The position numbers and the translations under genes were made by a program. From NCBI GenBank assembly GCA_013398615.1, contig VZSR01003807.1, positions 21,827,078-21,891,077 of the forward strand: DNA of 64,000 nucleotides, read 5' to 3'. Source of the stretch: Brachypodius melanocephalos. Its lineage: Eukaryota; Chordata; Aves; Passeriformes; Pycnonotidae. A model generated the notes under the pieces. It was given only the letters and a program-made list of their open reading frames with translations, was not told the DNA's origin and ran no database searches. Shown one piece after another: positions 24,476 to 37,976 of this stretch; positions within the stretch are counted from its first letter, which is position 1, and every line of letters starts with the position of its first letter.

Positions 24476-25042
24476 TGAAAATATTAGTGTTTGGAAAATT
24501 ATTCTGTAGTGAAACAGTAGAACTCTGTGTAAAATCTTGTTGCTATAGGAGTGTAAGTACACAGAGTTCTCTTTATATTCCTATTCACTAAATATACATA
24601 TTTATTATACGGGTAAAAACATATTAAAAAATACTGCCATGTAAAACTTTTTTTAAAAACTTTTCTATCAGCTGTCTGTGAAACTGATCTTCACAGATGA
24701 TGAAAAGTCTACAGGACCTGTGGCACTGTACTTGTGAACGGGGTTAGGATATTTGCCAAGCAAAGCTGGCCAAAAAAAGAGGTGGCAGCTCTGGGACACT
24801 GGAAGCTCTGAGGTTCTTGGCCAGAAGTTTCGAGTTAGATCTGGACAACAAATTGTCACTTTCTGAACATGTGAATCACTTGAAGATCAGGAAAAAACCA
24901 CAAATATATAAGAAGCAAGACTACCTATGAAAAGGCTACAGAGATGTCTTTGCGCTGCCAAACTTTATTTTCAATGTTAAATACAAATGACATTCTAAAT
25001 TTGTCTTCTTCATTACTCTTCTTTTCCTTTTTGCTCTGTTAG

Positions 25043-25102
25043 ATCAATATGCGTTCTGTCGCTATGTGATTGACATGTTTGCGCAAGGGGATTTTTATCC
25101 AG
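25043..25102 (+). CDS. TRDN: TRDN internal exon, conserved DQYAFCRY cysteine segment (60 nt)
   Basis: This is the diagnostic exon of the window. With the split first codon (G+AT, Asp) it encodes DQYAFCRYVIDMFAQGDFYP and ends with one G. Mammalian triadin carries an almost identical segment (DQYAFCRYMIDIFVHGDLKP) in its luminal domain. Its single cysteine corresponds to the luminal cysteine near residue 270 in mammals, one of the two involved in disulfide-linked oligomers. The acceptor is ttgctctgttag and the donor CCAG|GTACTT. It is followed either by the SQ-tail last exon at 29596 (short form) or by the exon at 41415 (long forms); both joins keep the frame. The segment is hydrophobic and aromatic, unlike the KEKE exons around it. 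Confidence 0.97.
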
Positions 25103-26903
25103 GTACTTTCCTATATCATTGAACTCTGTTCTAATATTCTTCTGTTTCCCTGAGAGTTTTTGCTGCTTTATGTATTAAAAGTGTGGGTTTTATTATTGAA
25201 AGGTCTCACAAGAGCAACAAAGAGTGTGCAAATGGTTTGAATAAAGCATACGAGCTAATGGCTGTTTTATTAAAGCTGCTAATTTTCTGTCTACAATGCA
25301 TGAATTAAAATCAAGGTTATGTTAAAAGTACAGTCAATGGAAAGCTGTAGAAATTGCTAAAATTTTCCATGCTTCTTTTGGCTGAGATGCAAGAGGAAGG
25401 AGTTTATCATTAATAGCTTATTATTTGTCTTATTGGGTTTTTTTTCCTCCACAAATAGCAAGGCTTAACTCCAAAAGGCTTCAAAAATAGAACATTCATT
25501 GCTGCTAGTATATAAGATATCTTAGCTGATCCACCACTTCTTTCCTTTATCTTCTCTCTTTCCACATCTCCATGCAATCTGTTCTAAAATAGACACTTAA
25601 TTCCTCATTGAAAAAAGATAGAGTTACTGATGACGGCTGAGCATCATCTCATAGTATTATGAATACCCTGACCTTATTTAATAAATATTCTTCCTGCTGA
25701 AGTCCAGACATACCACAGAGAGGACCTAACCCTATGAACGAAAAGCGATATTATTCACGAAAAGAGTCAAGTAGAGTAAGGTTTGTTTATTGAGTTATTT
25801 GCTCAACAAGCTCTCTACTGGTACAGCTCTGAATTTGTTACGTTTTTTTCTTATCTGCCTTGTGGCTTACATTCTCTCTTGATATGCCCAGGTTCAGACA
25901 GAGCTGGGAAGTCCTAATGATATAGTTGAGAAAGGAAAACTCACAAAGGGGAGAGGGAGGACACAGATTTTTGTGGAGGGAAAATGAACAAGCTTGGGAT
26001 TCTGTTGGGAGAGGGTCTGTGTGTTCTGTTCTCAAAGAGTGACATGGAGATGTAATGGGTTCCATTAAAAGAGAACAAAATACTGCATCACCTCTAGGAC
26101 TTCTAAAGACAGTCAGTTACAAACAGAGAGACTGTTTTAGACTGTTTAAGGAGTCTGTTCAGAGCAGGAGAATGATTAGCCAAACCTTCCAGAGCCCGTC
26201 AGTCATGCTTTGATTTAAAAATAATGCCCTCTACCAATGTGAATGACCTAGTCTCTGGATTCACACAGCTGTACCATCAACAAATCACATGCGAAATACT
26301 TTCATGGAGATCTTCAGGATCATTTTTACAGTCCTGACATTTACAAGCAGCTCCAAAAAAAGCCCTTTTTTTCCCAGAAGGCTCCCTGGCCTGTTTGGCA
26401 CTCTCCTGAGGCAGAGCAGACATGCTGTAGGAAGGGAGGGTTTGAGCTTTTTCAATTTTGACCTTTCCAGCTACAAGAAAACTGGGAAAACCATGAAGGG
26501 GAGCACTGAGACAGAGAGGGAAGTCTGTAGCTTGAATTTCAGAAGATAGGAGTCTTGACTCTTCCCTTCCAGTGTTTGCCTTGTGTCATGCCAGTGTGCT
26601 ATGACAGACTCGCGGAAGGAAACCACAGGTTAAAGAGCTGAAAGACATTAAATGGACATAGGGTGATCAGATGGTGAATGAAAAACTAGGGTGACAGATT
26701 TAGGCTCCAAAAATCGGAAATAACTCACACATTATCTTAAATAATCTAAATTTCAAGTGAAAAGGGAAAGGACTGCCCCATAACATCTCCCAAAGTCCAC
26801 CTGGGCCTTCACCTGTAAAGCAAGGTCTTTTTGACCTCTCAAGTCACTTGTTGGCCCCTGAAGTTGAATGCTGCAGATGGCTGTTGTGTGGAAGCCAGAT
26901 ATA

Positions 26904-26924
26904 TTTTTTTTGGGGGGGGGGGGG
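26904..26924. repeat. T8 then G13 homopolymer junction
   Basis: Eight T directly followed by thirteen G on the + strand. The G run is unusual in this AT-rich intron and its exact length is prone to sequencing error. Confidence 0.85.
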
Positions 26925-29595
26925 AATAAACGAAAGCATTGCCTGCGAAACAAGCTTTAGTTAACCCACTAGCTGTGAAAGGCAGTGCTGAAACATCCAG
27001 ACTCCAGAAACACTCCTCAGTGTTTCGGAGGAGCAAAGTAGTGGTCAGGTAGGATCAGCCTTGATTTATGAGAATCACTAAACAGCACTTGATTAGTTTA
27101 TTAATGTCTTTCTCAGACAAAGTGCTCATTTTACACTGTATTTTGTGTACAGAATTATTGTACTTTATTTTACTGAATAGATAAATGTAGGAGTAACACC
27201 CTTTATTAACTTTAATATCCAATTAGATTTACAATCTGTTACATTTTACCCTTTTATCTGTGTATATATCTTATGGTAAAGAACTTTGTCCAAACAAAGA
27301 GTTCTGAGTGATCAGCTGAGGAATTAAATTACAGTCATCTTGACACTACAATGCTTTCAAACAAGCAATAATTTCTATCAATCTCAATACTACCATTTGT
27401 GAAGGAGAAAAAAATTCCATTGTAGAAAATTCCTTTGCATAGCCATATTGGGATTTTCTGTGATTGATTGCATCAAACATGGATTTTTGATTTCTTAGGC
27501 AAAATAAATGGATTTATAATATCATTCACAGTACTATCATTCAGCATTTTTCCTTTCAAAGTATTTTTAATGTTTCTATTACAAAAAATCATATACATTA
27601 ATTTTAAGATTAGGAGTTTCTTATTTTTATATAATTTTTTAGCAAGAATTTATAGAAAAGTAGTTTGCTTAATCTGGCATTTTACAGTGCTCAAACAATT
27701 AACATTAAAAGTAAAGCTCAGTTCCTTAGGTTTCATTAATAAATGCACTTTTAAAGTACATCAATTAACGCATTTTGTCAGTCACATCAATCTGTTGGAG
27801 GTCAGTCAGTGCTCTTGTGTTGATTTGAACAAATGAAGCTGAAATACTCTTCACTCGCTCAAAGTTTCATCATGACACTGCAGTCTTAGCTATAAAAAAT
27901 GAAGTAAATGTACACAGGGAATTCAAGGAAGCCATATAAGGAGGGATTTTTGCTAAGCTGCTTCATGCAGCACTAGCTGGTATTCTTGTTTTGCTGGTTA
28001 GTATTTGCCCTTGATGCTGAAAAATTTTATGGATGTTCTCGTTTAAGCCACAATAATTGTATCAATATCAAATAACTCCTAAGACTTATGTTTTAATTTT
28101 TATGAAAGAGAAGTACTTGAGGTTCTCAGAGCTTTACAGTAGATAGTAGTGTAGTTTTAGCCATAAACTCATTTTTTCTCTAATCCAGAAGTCCTTCCCA
28201 TGAATATCACAACCTCAGCAGTGACCAGCAGGGTTCTACTGATACATTTATATGTAGACCACTTGAGGCTTACTGCATACAGTATAAAAAACTGTTTTCT
28301 GATTTTATCTCTTGAGAAATGAGCCATAAAAATATTTTTCACCTTCTGTCTAACATGCTTGTGATAAGTCACTATTTCTCAGAGGAACTGCTGAACCTCC
28401 TTTCATAGATTTTCTGGTCTTATTTGTCCCTGGACTACAATTGCTCAGCTGAGGCTGTACTGTCTCAGCATTAACAAATTGCTCTGCCCAAACTTCTTTG
28501 TACTCCTTTTGTCCACCTGTAAAGGAAGAATGAATACACATTTCTTTCAGAATTAATTTTCCAAGTTTTCCTTATAAAGATTAAAACCTCAGGTGGAAGT
28601 CTTGTTTATTGAGAGCATTAGTTCTGACTGGTACCCTTATTTTTCTACTGATATTTCTAAAGTCCAAGATAGCATTTTTGATGCAGAAGGTCATTGACTC
28701 ATATAGTTTCATGGATATAGTCTATTCCATGTATTTGATAATTGGTTTGATATTCCTGTATTTTGTTCTCAGTAGTATTTCTAACGTTCTTATTCATAGT
28801 TTATTTTTTATTGGTAGGAGAAAGGGTTCTATTTTAGTAGAAATTTTGAAACTTGTCTTCATAACTATTTTTTTGACTTTAGTGAGTTTGAAATCCTCAC
28901 CTGTGTGGAGGGATTTTGGGGGCATTAATTGGTCACTCTTTCAGCATGGAGCACATGATTCTCTAAGTTAACTGGACCTACTCTATTTCATTCCCCCTGT
29001 TCTGTATGCCTGTTTTCCCACTCTTTATCCCCCTGCTTTCCCTGAAATGCCACTTCTCTGGCAGATCAAGGAGCTGTTCTGATAAAATGTCTTTTTTTGT
29101 TTTGCAACTACTGAAATTGGATTCTTGCACGTCTGTCTTTCTGCATGGCACCTCAGCATGCTGAATTAAGAGTGATAAGCATGTCTTGGGTATTTAGTCA
29201 TAAAATGCACCTTTTTTTTTTTTTTTCTCCTAGGCATGTTGTCTACTCATGATGTGATTTTGTTTTCTTTTTAATCACTTAGAAGTTTATTTTGCATGCA
29301 TAGTTTTACTCTGTTCTGGTTTTGGTTAAACCACTTGCATTTCACAGTGCACCTGACTCACTGCTGGATGATCTTCACAGTCGCCTAATTGGCAACAGAC
29401 ACAGTGGGAGCACAGTTATGGTATTATTCACAATTTAGACTTTCTTAAACTTTCGCATTGAAGCACACAATTAGCCTATGGAACTTGTACCACTACAGAG
29501 CTGTTTCCAATAACAGCTAGACTGTAAAGAATGTGGCCGTAGAAGTTCCTTTCATCAATGTACCCCTATATGTTCATTGTGTATTTCCATGCCAG

Positions 29596-29645
29596 GGTCT
29601 CGAAGCCAGTCTCAAAGCCAGTCCCAAAGCCAATACAAAAGCTGA
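29596..29645 (+). CDS. TRDN: TRDN alternative terminal exon, SQ-repeat tail
   Basis: Behind a ccatgccag acceptor, the exon completes the split codon left by the DQYAFCRY exon (G+GG, Gly), then encodes SRSQSQSQSQSQYKS and TGA (29643-29645). The phase fits exactly. In mammals the short cardiac triadin (CT1, Trisk 32) ends in a private tail encoded by an exon directly after the DQYAFCRY exon (established architecture). The position, short length and in-frame stop here match that layout. I cannot confirm from memory that the tail sequence itself is conserved. Five SQ pairs are encoded by a 12-bp repeated unit (AGCCAGTCYCAA). The first AATAAA downstream is at 30164, implying a 3' UTR of about 0.5 kb. 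Confidence 0.62.
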
Positions 29646-30163
29646 AGTGATGTAGACAATTTTACTTATCTTATACTGTTGAAAAAAATATATGACTTGG
29701 AGAAATTCACCAGGATTTCTGGCATGTGTATTACCTATAGGGTAAAGAAGTCACCCCACCTTCTCTGTAAAAAAAATCATTGAAGCATCACCTTGTGCCA
29801 TGTTCATGACACACCCCCAACCCCTTGACAAACATGAAGAGTCAAGAAATTTAGGTAAATTATGATGAGAATCCATGGAGAATCTTAGAGACTGCTTGAT
29901 CTTGGAGAGTGTAGACTGAAAATCCTTCATGTATACAATTTTCTTCCAAGGCTCATCTCTTCTCCATTGTGAAGAAATATTCTGTCAAAGAGAAGGGACT
30001 ACTGTTATTACACAGTATGGCAAGAGAATTTCAAGACTGTCAGTATGATACTTGCCACTAAATATCAAAAAAATATGGAGATGCTGGTATAAAGGTACAT
30101 CAATATTGAAAGATCATGGACTATATTACTGAAAAAAAAAACCCAAAAAACCCCTCCAAGAAC

Positions 30164-30169
30164 AATAAA
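30164..30169 (+). terminator. Candidate polyadenylation signal for the short isoform
   Basis: AATAAA, 518 bases after the SQ-tail stop codon; I see no earlier AATAAA. A second one lies at 30440-30445. Use is inferred only. Confidence 0.35.
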
Positions 30170-32119
30170 GACTAATATTGAAAGTAAAAATGCCTGTATT
30201 TGCCATGGGTGGGCTGTAGCACTGGAACTAAATACTTGCCCTCCGCTGTTCCGATAGCAAAACGCTTTAGGCTCTTGAACTATTTTTAAGTATCACTCCT
30301 ACTTGATTAGACTAGGACGTGTTGTGGATATCTCAGTGACAGGGAGTTACATTTCAACTTGTTACATTACATTTACATGGAGACAACTTTGATATAGTTT
30401 CCCTGGGGACACATTTAATGAAGTGCTATTAGAAGAAGAAATAAAAATCAGTCATAGTAAATAAGAAAGTAGCATATTATTAGCTTGCTGTTTGGAGAAA
30501 TTCAGCATGAAAAACTTTCAAATGAGTTATGGGCTTTCCGATTTGAGATCAAATGCTAAAGAATATTATTTTTTTCCCATGGAGAGATACCTTCTGGTGT
30601 GAAAGGCTCAATAGCCCCATCCCCAACGGCAGAAAACAAGCAAGCCAGACATTTGTTTAAGCAAAGTACTAAAGAAAAGTATGGGAGGCAGTGAGACTTT
30701 TCCAGTTTTACTTTTTAAACATTTTACTTTTTTACTGCCTGTTGAGGGAAATATTGTACCTCAAAATTTGAAAAGACTCATCTGGATTCTTCTTCAGAGA
30801 GAACAGTTAACTGTCCATCAATTTATCAAAAATATGTTTACATTATGAAATCCTTGCCAATGCATTTGTTTCTGTAGATGGCATAAACGGAGATGATTGA
30901 ACTACAAAAGTATTTATTTCTCTAGTAACATCCTGGGAGAGTCTAAAATGAAAGAATTAGTGAACATTAATTTTAAATACATGTATTTATTAAGTTTGAG
31001 TTATTAAAATTTTTTCTAACTCATTTATTAATGTGCAACTCTTACAATAAACATTATCTATCATTTGAAGTTAAATATTGCTTCTTTAAACTTCTACTCA
31101 ACTATGAGAAACTACGAGAGAATATCCACTGATCTAATTTTAACAAGATTCTTGTCTATGACTGCCTCCCACCCCAAAACCTGTCTATTTCATCAAATAT
31201 GAAATGACATTGGTCTCTCCAAGGGGATGTTATCAGCATGCAATCCTGACATCATCCCACAGAGGCAAAACAACTATCCATTATTCCCAGTTTACATGAT
31301 CATCCCACTGTGAATCAGAGCCAGATGCTGGCACAAGAAGCTGCATCTGTCAACACTCTTATGGCACATCATTGTAACTTGGCCAAAAAATGTTGAACTG
31401 CTCCCTCTCTTGGAAACAGCTAAAAAGGGAATGTGTGGTATTCTGCTTTTGCAGAAAGGAATGGATGTCTTTCTTTGATAGTCCACTGCAAGGCAATCTG
31501 AGGGTTAAAATTATGTGTTACAAGAGAAAGCCAAAAATCTTTGCTGATGTAAATGAGTCTAAGTCTTTGATTTTAATGGAAACAAATCAATTTATCTGTG
31601 AAGGCAGAGAGATTGGAATAACAAAATTATTCTCACACTTGCATTATGTTTCATTACTACTATTTAGTACTAAAAACATTTCCCATAGTTCAGCAAACAA
31701 ATTTCAAAATGAAGGGTGATTTCAATGGAAAATCGTCAAAAAACTCAACTACTTCAGTTTTGAAAAGTAAGCTATTTAGAAAATAAAGACAAAAGTTATG
31801 TGCCAAAAAAACCCTTCCTAAACAGCTAATAGTAAACAAATTTTTTCCTATTTAAAAGGTAAAAATAAGTTTAGCAAGTGAATTTGTGAAGTAGTAATTG
31901 TATTTAGTGATTCATTGTCATAATTGATTTCCAGTTAGAATTATTACAGATACTGATGTTACATCAAGTAAGTTAAAAAATGGAAGCATTCTAGAAGCAG
32001 CTTGAAGCTGCCTCAAAGTCACAGGCACGGGTTCTTGTGAGTGAATGCAACCACCCTCATATCTACCAGAGAAGTAACTCAATGAGGTGCAAACAGCCCA
32101 GAAAACTCCTGTAAATTTA

Positions 32120-32600
32120 TTACAATTTCCTGACAGAGGTAGTGGAGGATCCCAAAAGGAATGGTGTGCTGGTTACCTCACAGTGACAAACAGGGAAGTC
32201 CTTGTCAGAGATGTGAAGGTTGGGGCGCTGCCTTGGCTGCAGTGACCATGAGATTGTGGAGTTCAGCATTGGGAAAGAAGGAAGCAGCGCAGCAACTAAG
32301 ATTGCAACCATGGATTGCAGGACAGCTGACCTTGGCCTCTTTAGGGATCTTCTTGGAAGGGTCCCATGACAACAGATCCAAGAGACCTGGTTGATATTCA
32401 AGAATCACTTTGTCCAGGCTCAAGAATTATGCACCCCAATGAGCAAGAAACCAAAGAGGAAAGATACTTGCATGGATGAACGAGGAACTCCTGTCACTAC
32501 TCAAGTGTAAGCAGGAAATAGACAGGAGATGGAAGCAGGGTTGGCCCACTTGGAATGAATATAGGGAGGTTGTCAGAGTAAGCTGGAAGTAAGGCTCCAT
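32120..32600 (+). mobile_element. CR1 LINE fragment, ORF2 region, truncated at both ends
   Basis: The + strand sequence matches the part of avian CR1 ORF2 between the endonuclease and the reverse transcriptase. Translating across frames gives recognisable pieces: NFLTEVVEDP, then LGCSDHEIVEF, then LGLFRDLLGRVP, then WKQGWPTW. Several in-frame stops and frame changes separate them, so the copy is dead. Neither the 5' end nor the 3' tail of the element is present. CR1 is the dominant non-LTR retrotransposon of birds. Boundaries are approximate. Confidence 0.82.
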
Positions 32601-33658
32601 CACAGAGTTGCTTAAACAAACAAGACACTCAACAACATCTTAATGCCAACCATTTCTGTGAAGCAGGAATCCTTCATGGGTCGCATGTGACCATGTCTTT
32701 TGATGAGACATAACTCACAAGCTTCTCCTTTAGTCAGTTTTATAAGCCCAGGTTATATAACTCTAAAATTATGGGAGAGCAAGTGAATCTGTTACCTTTA
32801 GAATATAATTCTGAAATTTCTTAGGGAAGGTTATCACCATACATTGAATCTCTCTCAACTTTAATGACAAGGGAAATAGGTGACACCTATACAACCTGCC
32901 TTTAAACACCTCCTGAATGCTGAATGCACTTAAACATCAAGAAATATGAAAAACTGTGTTCTGAAGGGCTTCCAGTTTTCCCTTGCATTTATTTTGTTAA
33001 AAAATGAAAAACCTATATCTCTATTGTGAAACTAGAAGTTACTCTTCTCATCTCAATATGGAATTCTATGCTGTCTCTGCTGGAAAATGAGAACACTCGC
33101 TTTCAACAACAGTGGTGGTACCAGTTGACCATATCACATAGATAAAAAGAGCATAGAAAGGATCTACAAGTACTTTGACAAGATATATTCCATCATGAAG
33201 CAAATCAGTTTAGCAGGAATTCCTCACCTCTTCTGCTCTGAAAACATGAAATGCAGTAGATGGAAGAGTGTTCAGCTTTGCCCTAAACAACACATGCTCT
33301 CCCTGCCTTGCTCTATGCCCACCAACTAATGCATCTCATCTGCAGCCTCCAGGACTGTAAGCTCTGGCAGATCCACTCCTTTCACCATTTTATCTTTAGG
33401 TGCATCTTTCTTTCGATGTCATCTTTCCTCCTGCATATATCTGCCCTGCCAAAAAGACACATAACTCATGACATATATACCTATAATAAGTCAAAACTAT
33501 TTTTTCTTCATCAGGAATTTCTATTCCTCCCTCTGACAATTCACCCTCATTCCTATTGTTTCACTTTGCCCTTCAACACACCCAGTATTACCTGGCAAAG
33601 TAAATAACAGCCTTCAAGAGGTATTCAATGCCCACACACATTATACCAAAACAATGCT

Positions 33659-33718
33659 CTTTTTTTTTTTTTTTCTTTTTTTCCTTTTTTTTTTCTTTTT
33701 CTTTTTTTTTTTTTTTAA
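33659..33718. repeat. Poly-T tract with scattered C
   Basis: About 60 bases of T interrupted by single or double C. Confidence 0.92.
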
Positions 33719-34533
33719 TTAGGCTTAAAAACAAAATCCTTTCTATATGTGAGAATCCATTCATATAATTGTTGGCAGTTTGGGGAGCAATGCATTACCA
33801 GACAGTATTTACAGTATGAAAAATCATGCACAGCTTTTAGTCCTGGAATATTTTGGTGCCTTGAAGCATCATCTTCATGGACAACTACAAAATAAAATCT
33901 TTGCAATTCATTGCACCTCACTTAGATACCCAAAAGTTAATTGCCCAACTTTAACCTTTAGCTGTCTTTATAGCCAGTGGTATGAAATGGAGGTCTCCAG
34001 AGGACAATTCCATGCTAAGAAAGATGCCTAGGATAGAAAAGATGAATCACCCTTTGAAGGCACCAATTTCTCTCCATTTACTATAAATGGATCCCTTGGG
34101 TGACTTATCTAGATATAACTGTCTGAAAGTTAACTTTTAAATGTTAAAAGGTAGTGAGAGAGCCTCCATACATTCAAGAAATATGCTGCAAATGTGCAAG
34201 CAAGAATTTTGTTCAAATGAAGACTTGAAATGACAAGTTTTCTATAAGATTTCAAGTGATATTACCAGGAACATCTGTTGACTCAATCAAGGAAACCAGT
34301 GCCACTTGGAAAAAAATGCATTCCTGTTGCTATAGTGTTTTGGGAGTCAGTGAAAGGGGAAAAGAAGGAATGGAGAGAGGAATATTTTCTTGAATAAATG
34401 TGGAAGATATTCCCTATCCAGATGATTCAAGGAAAAGAAATCTAAACAGTTTTTGCATCAGAACAAAAGCTCAGCCTTCAGAGCTTCCACTTTCACAGAA
34501 TTTAAGATTTGGAATTTTTAGCTGCTGCTAAAA

Positions 34534-34563
34534 TGTTGTTTTGTTTTGTTTTGTTTTGTTTTT
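34534..34563. repeat. (TTTTG)n tract
   Basis: About five TTTTG/TTGT units ending in a T run. Confidence 0.85.
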
Positions 34564-35929
34564 TTTAATTTCTGTTAGATCCAGTCATTTCTATATTAAA
34601 TTTATTAATTTTCCACAAATATCTGTAATTGTGAGAGATAATCACAATTTTTATCTATAATTTGATTTTATCCATGTCAGGCTGGTTTTGCTTTGCAAAA
34701 ACTGGCATATGCACTTTTTCTTGAAGACAACATAAAGTATTAACATTCTTGCAGCATCACTTAGCTTTTCTGACTTGAGCACTGAAGGTTTCTTAGATGT
34801 AGTTGGGCTAAGGATGGTTGAAACAATGATATGTACAGATAAACCAAAGAACATCAATTACTAAGCAGTGCTCACATGGCATGGTCAGTGTCTATTGCTT
34901 TTTGTCGTAACAGCTTATAAGGTCCCTCTGTTCTGTTTAATTGTTAGCTGCAAGTATTTAGTTGCAGTATTTTCTTTTCTGTTTTAATTGGATACTTCAT
35001 ATTGTGAAAAAAGATAACATCTATGCCAATTCCTGATATTCATGTTAATTATGCAAAGGGTTGCTGCATATGATGGCAATTTATTAAAGGCTATTTGGGG
35101 AGAGAGAAAAAGACTGAATATGTCTTTTCATTTTATAATCTGACTTTACAGTCCTTTTGTACTCCACTATGCATATAATAACCCATCATTACCACTCAAC
35201 AACCCATAATTTTCACTGTCCTGGTACTTATTTCTTTGAGATCCATCTTTCGATATTTCTAAACATAACATGTAGGTTTATTTTTACCTGCTAACTGCCC
35301 GTGATAAATAATGGGAGGAAGTGGAGGCAGCAAATTCAATTTTCAGATTTTTCAATTCAATTTTATTTTAATGTCAGGAAAGGCTGTGTGACTTCTTACT
35401 TAACATATAATGACAAAACTGTTAATGCTCAGCTCTTAACTCCTTAATGAATTCAGTCTTCTGAACTCAAAAATTAGAGCAGTTTTCACAAATATGGATT
35501 GAGCTAAAGACAGATTTTGTGGTAAAAATCTATGTAAGAGGGTTCTCAACAGATATATTTTTGTAAATAGATTAAACTGCAAGGTCTGTCATGCAGCTAA
35601 AATACATTGCATGCATTTCTGGACCCATAGTATCTGCTTTAAGTTCAAACAGAAAAAAAACCCCAAAACACCAATAGATCTATCCATGCCTCTGTTGTCT
35701 GCCTCATTTGTACACTTGTTATGCATTCTAGCATTGTGTGAGATACAAATGCACGAGAAAAGAAAAAAATATATCAAACAAATTCCCAGCTGTGACTTTA
35801 ATTGGATTTGGTGTCTGAGTGAAAATGCAGCAACTGATGTTCACACAACCTCCAGGAGTCTGCAGCAATGATTCTCACACCTGTTTAATTACCAAATCAA
35901 GTATTTTCTGTTTGGAAACATCACTAAAC

Positions 35930-35997
35930 CATGGGAGGAATTTGGAAATAGCTGATCTTCAAGGTCCCTTCCAACCATAACCTTTCTATGATTCATT
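35930..35997 (+). mobile_element. CR1 LINE 3' tail
   Basis: The stretch reads like the typical CR1 3' end: a GATCTTCAAGGTCCCTTCCA core followed by CTATGATTCATTCT, the degenerate ATTCTATG-type terminal octamers. Only the tail is recognisable; the upstream part is either missing or too diverged. Confidence 0.75.
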
Positions 35998-37924
35998 CTA
36001 AATAAATATTGACATACATTTACATGTTCACACATGCACATGTATAAAACATATATTATTACTACATAAAAACATATACAGGAATCCATCATCAACAACA
36101 AAGGATGAACTCTAATCTTTATGTATTAAAAATAGAAGGCTATCAAGTTGCTGCTACTTATTGTTTGGTGCCTTGAGAAGAGATATTTAATCCTTCCCCT
36201 TACTCCCTTTCAAAAGAGCATTTAGAATGTTAGTCTACATCCTTCCTTCCTACACCCTCAGTTTTAACCTACTGGTCCTTTCTTTCAGCTTAATAGATGG
36301 ATGGACTCCCAAAGTTGTTAGGTTATTTGTATAGGCCTGACTTCATTGTCTGTGTGTTGAGGGAGTATCTCACAAAAATGTGCTTTACTCGCAAGTTAGA
36401 CTCTATGTAGAGTTCCAAAATTATTTGTGATATTGTTAATGGATTTTAAATACGTAGATGTAGTGGAAAGTAGCTAGAGAGATTTGTCATTGCCCATGTA
36501 ATCTCTCCTTTTCTTCTTTTATTATGCATTGTAAAAGAAACTGGCTGATAATCAGTGTGACATAATACAAAAATTTAAAAGATTGCATTGGAACTGGTAA
36601 TCACTGCATATACTGTAGCATAGGTTTTTCTTAAGTAATGTCATCAACCTTATGCAAAATTGGAGTTCACTTTATGTTGGGCAATTAACCATTTAATAAA
36701 AAGCCACATCCTAAGTGAAATTTAAAAACTGAAATATATGTCTGCTACAAAAATATACTTTCTTAAGGTGTTATTTTATTATCCATTAATTCCATCTTCT
36801 CTGTCAAAAATTCAGTTCCAAATAGGTCATTAAAATTCTGTTTATACCATTTTTCCCATTTGACATAATTTTTTTAGGTGACCACATCTAGGTTGCTAAA
36901 TCAAACCCAACTCAAATGTTCTCTCTCTGAAGGTGATTCTTTTCTCTCATAGAGAGATCCACATCCAGTACACTTCCTCAAGGTCAAAATGGGTTGGATG
37001 TATCTCAGCTATTGGGAGTGGTCCCTGGACCCTGTCGATTCCCTGAACTGAGCCAATGAATTTTTTGAGACACTGCTGCTTGGCACAAATCAAAGTTGTC
37101 AGAGGCTATCCAAAAACCTGTTGCAGGATATGTATGTCTGAATTCCAGAGCCCACTAATGTTCCCAGGCACCATTTAATTGCCAGTGTGCATGAAAGCCT
37201 TGTGCCACAGTGTGTTCCTTAGGAAAGAGTGCCTATGTGGAACATCAGTATTTTATTCCAAGTAATGCTTTCCAGAAAAATCAGCATTTGCCTTGTTCAG
37301 TACAGTTACACAATCTCACCTCTTGATCCTCAGCTGTTCTTTCTTAAAGAAAAACTATTTGCTCCTGGTTTTTCATGCACACATACTAAGCAGAGAAACC
37401 CTTCCCCAGAACAGTCACAGCCTAATGTCTGGAGAGTAATGACTGAAAGCTGGGAAGAGACTCACCTTTAACTTGAAGCAGCTTACATGTCAAAACTGGA
37501 AGCCTGGGCAAAATGGTTGGACTCCATTACATTTCCAGTCCTCTAAAAGCATTTTTGGCAGTCTTGCCTCATTCTGCTGATCCACGCCTTGTTCCAGCAT
37601 TCACTAAACATTTGATTGGAATTTACTTTTCATAACAAATGGCTCTGCAAAGACAATTACTTTATTTGAATTATTTTTACTATCACTAGAGAATGATGTC
37701 ATAGCTGACCAGAATGAGATTTATCTGAAGACATCTTGCTGCACTGAGAAGCTGTAACAGAGTGTTGGTGACGTTGGACCATAGGATCCCTGCTGTTCAA
37801 GTAACTGGTATATGGATATGAGGAAATGAACAGTCATAGGAATGGTATTTCCATATATTGCACTCTGTGATGGCATTATTTCTCTCTACATCCAGCTGGA
37901 ATATTTACGAGTATGAAATGCCTG

Positions 37925-37976
37925 TAATAATAGCAATAATAGTAATAGTAATAGTAATAGTAATAATAATAATAAA
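37925..37976. repeat. (AAT)n/(AGT)n trinucleotide microsatellite
   Basis: Trinucleotide units AAT and AGT alternate (TAATAG periods) and pass into pure AAT. Confidence 0.9.

Larger units (their letters stand above)
20333..25042 (+). other. TRDN: TRDN intron (4.7 kb)
   Basis: GT donor and gttag acceptor. It contains an A-rich tract at about 22794-22872, a (TA)n-rich tract at 24395-24475 and otherwise AT-rich sequence. The region 22980-23300 is richer in G+C and open on both strands for about 80-100 codons, but shows no recognisable domain. No gene is supported. Confidence 0.75.
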
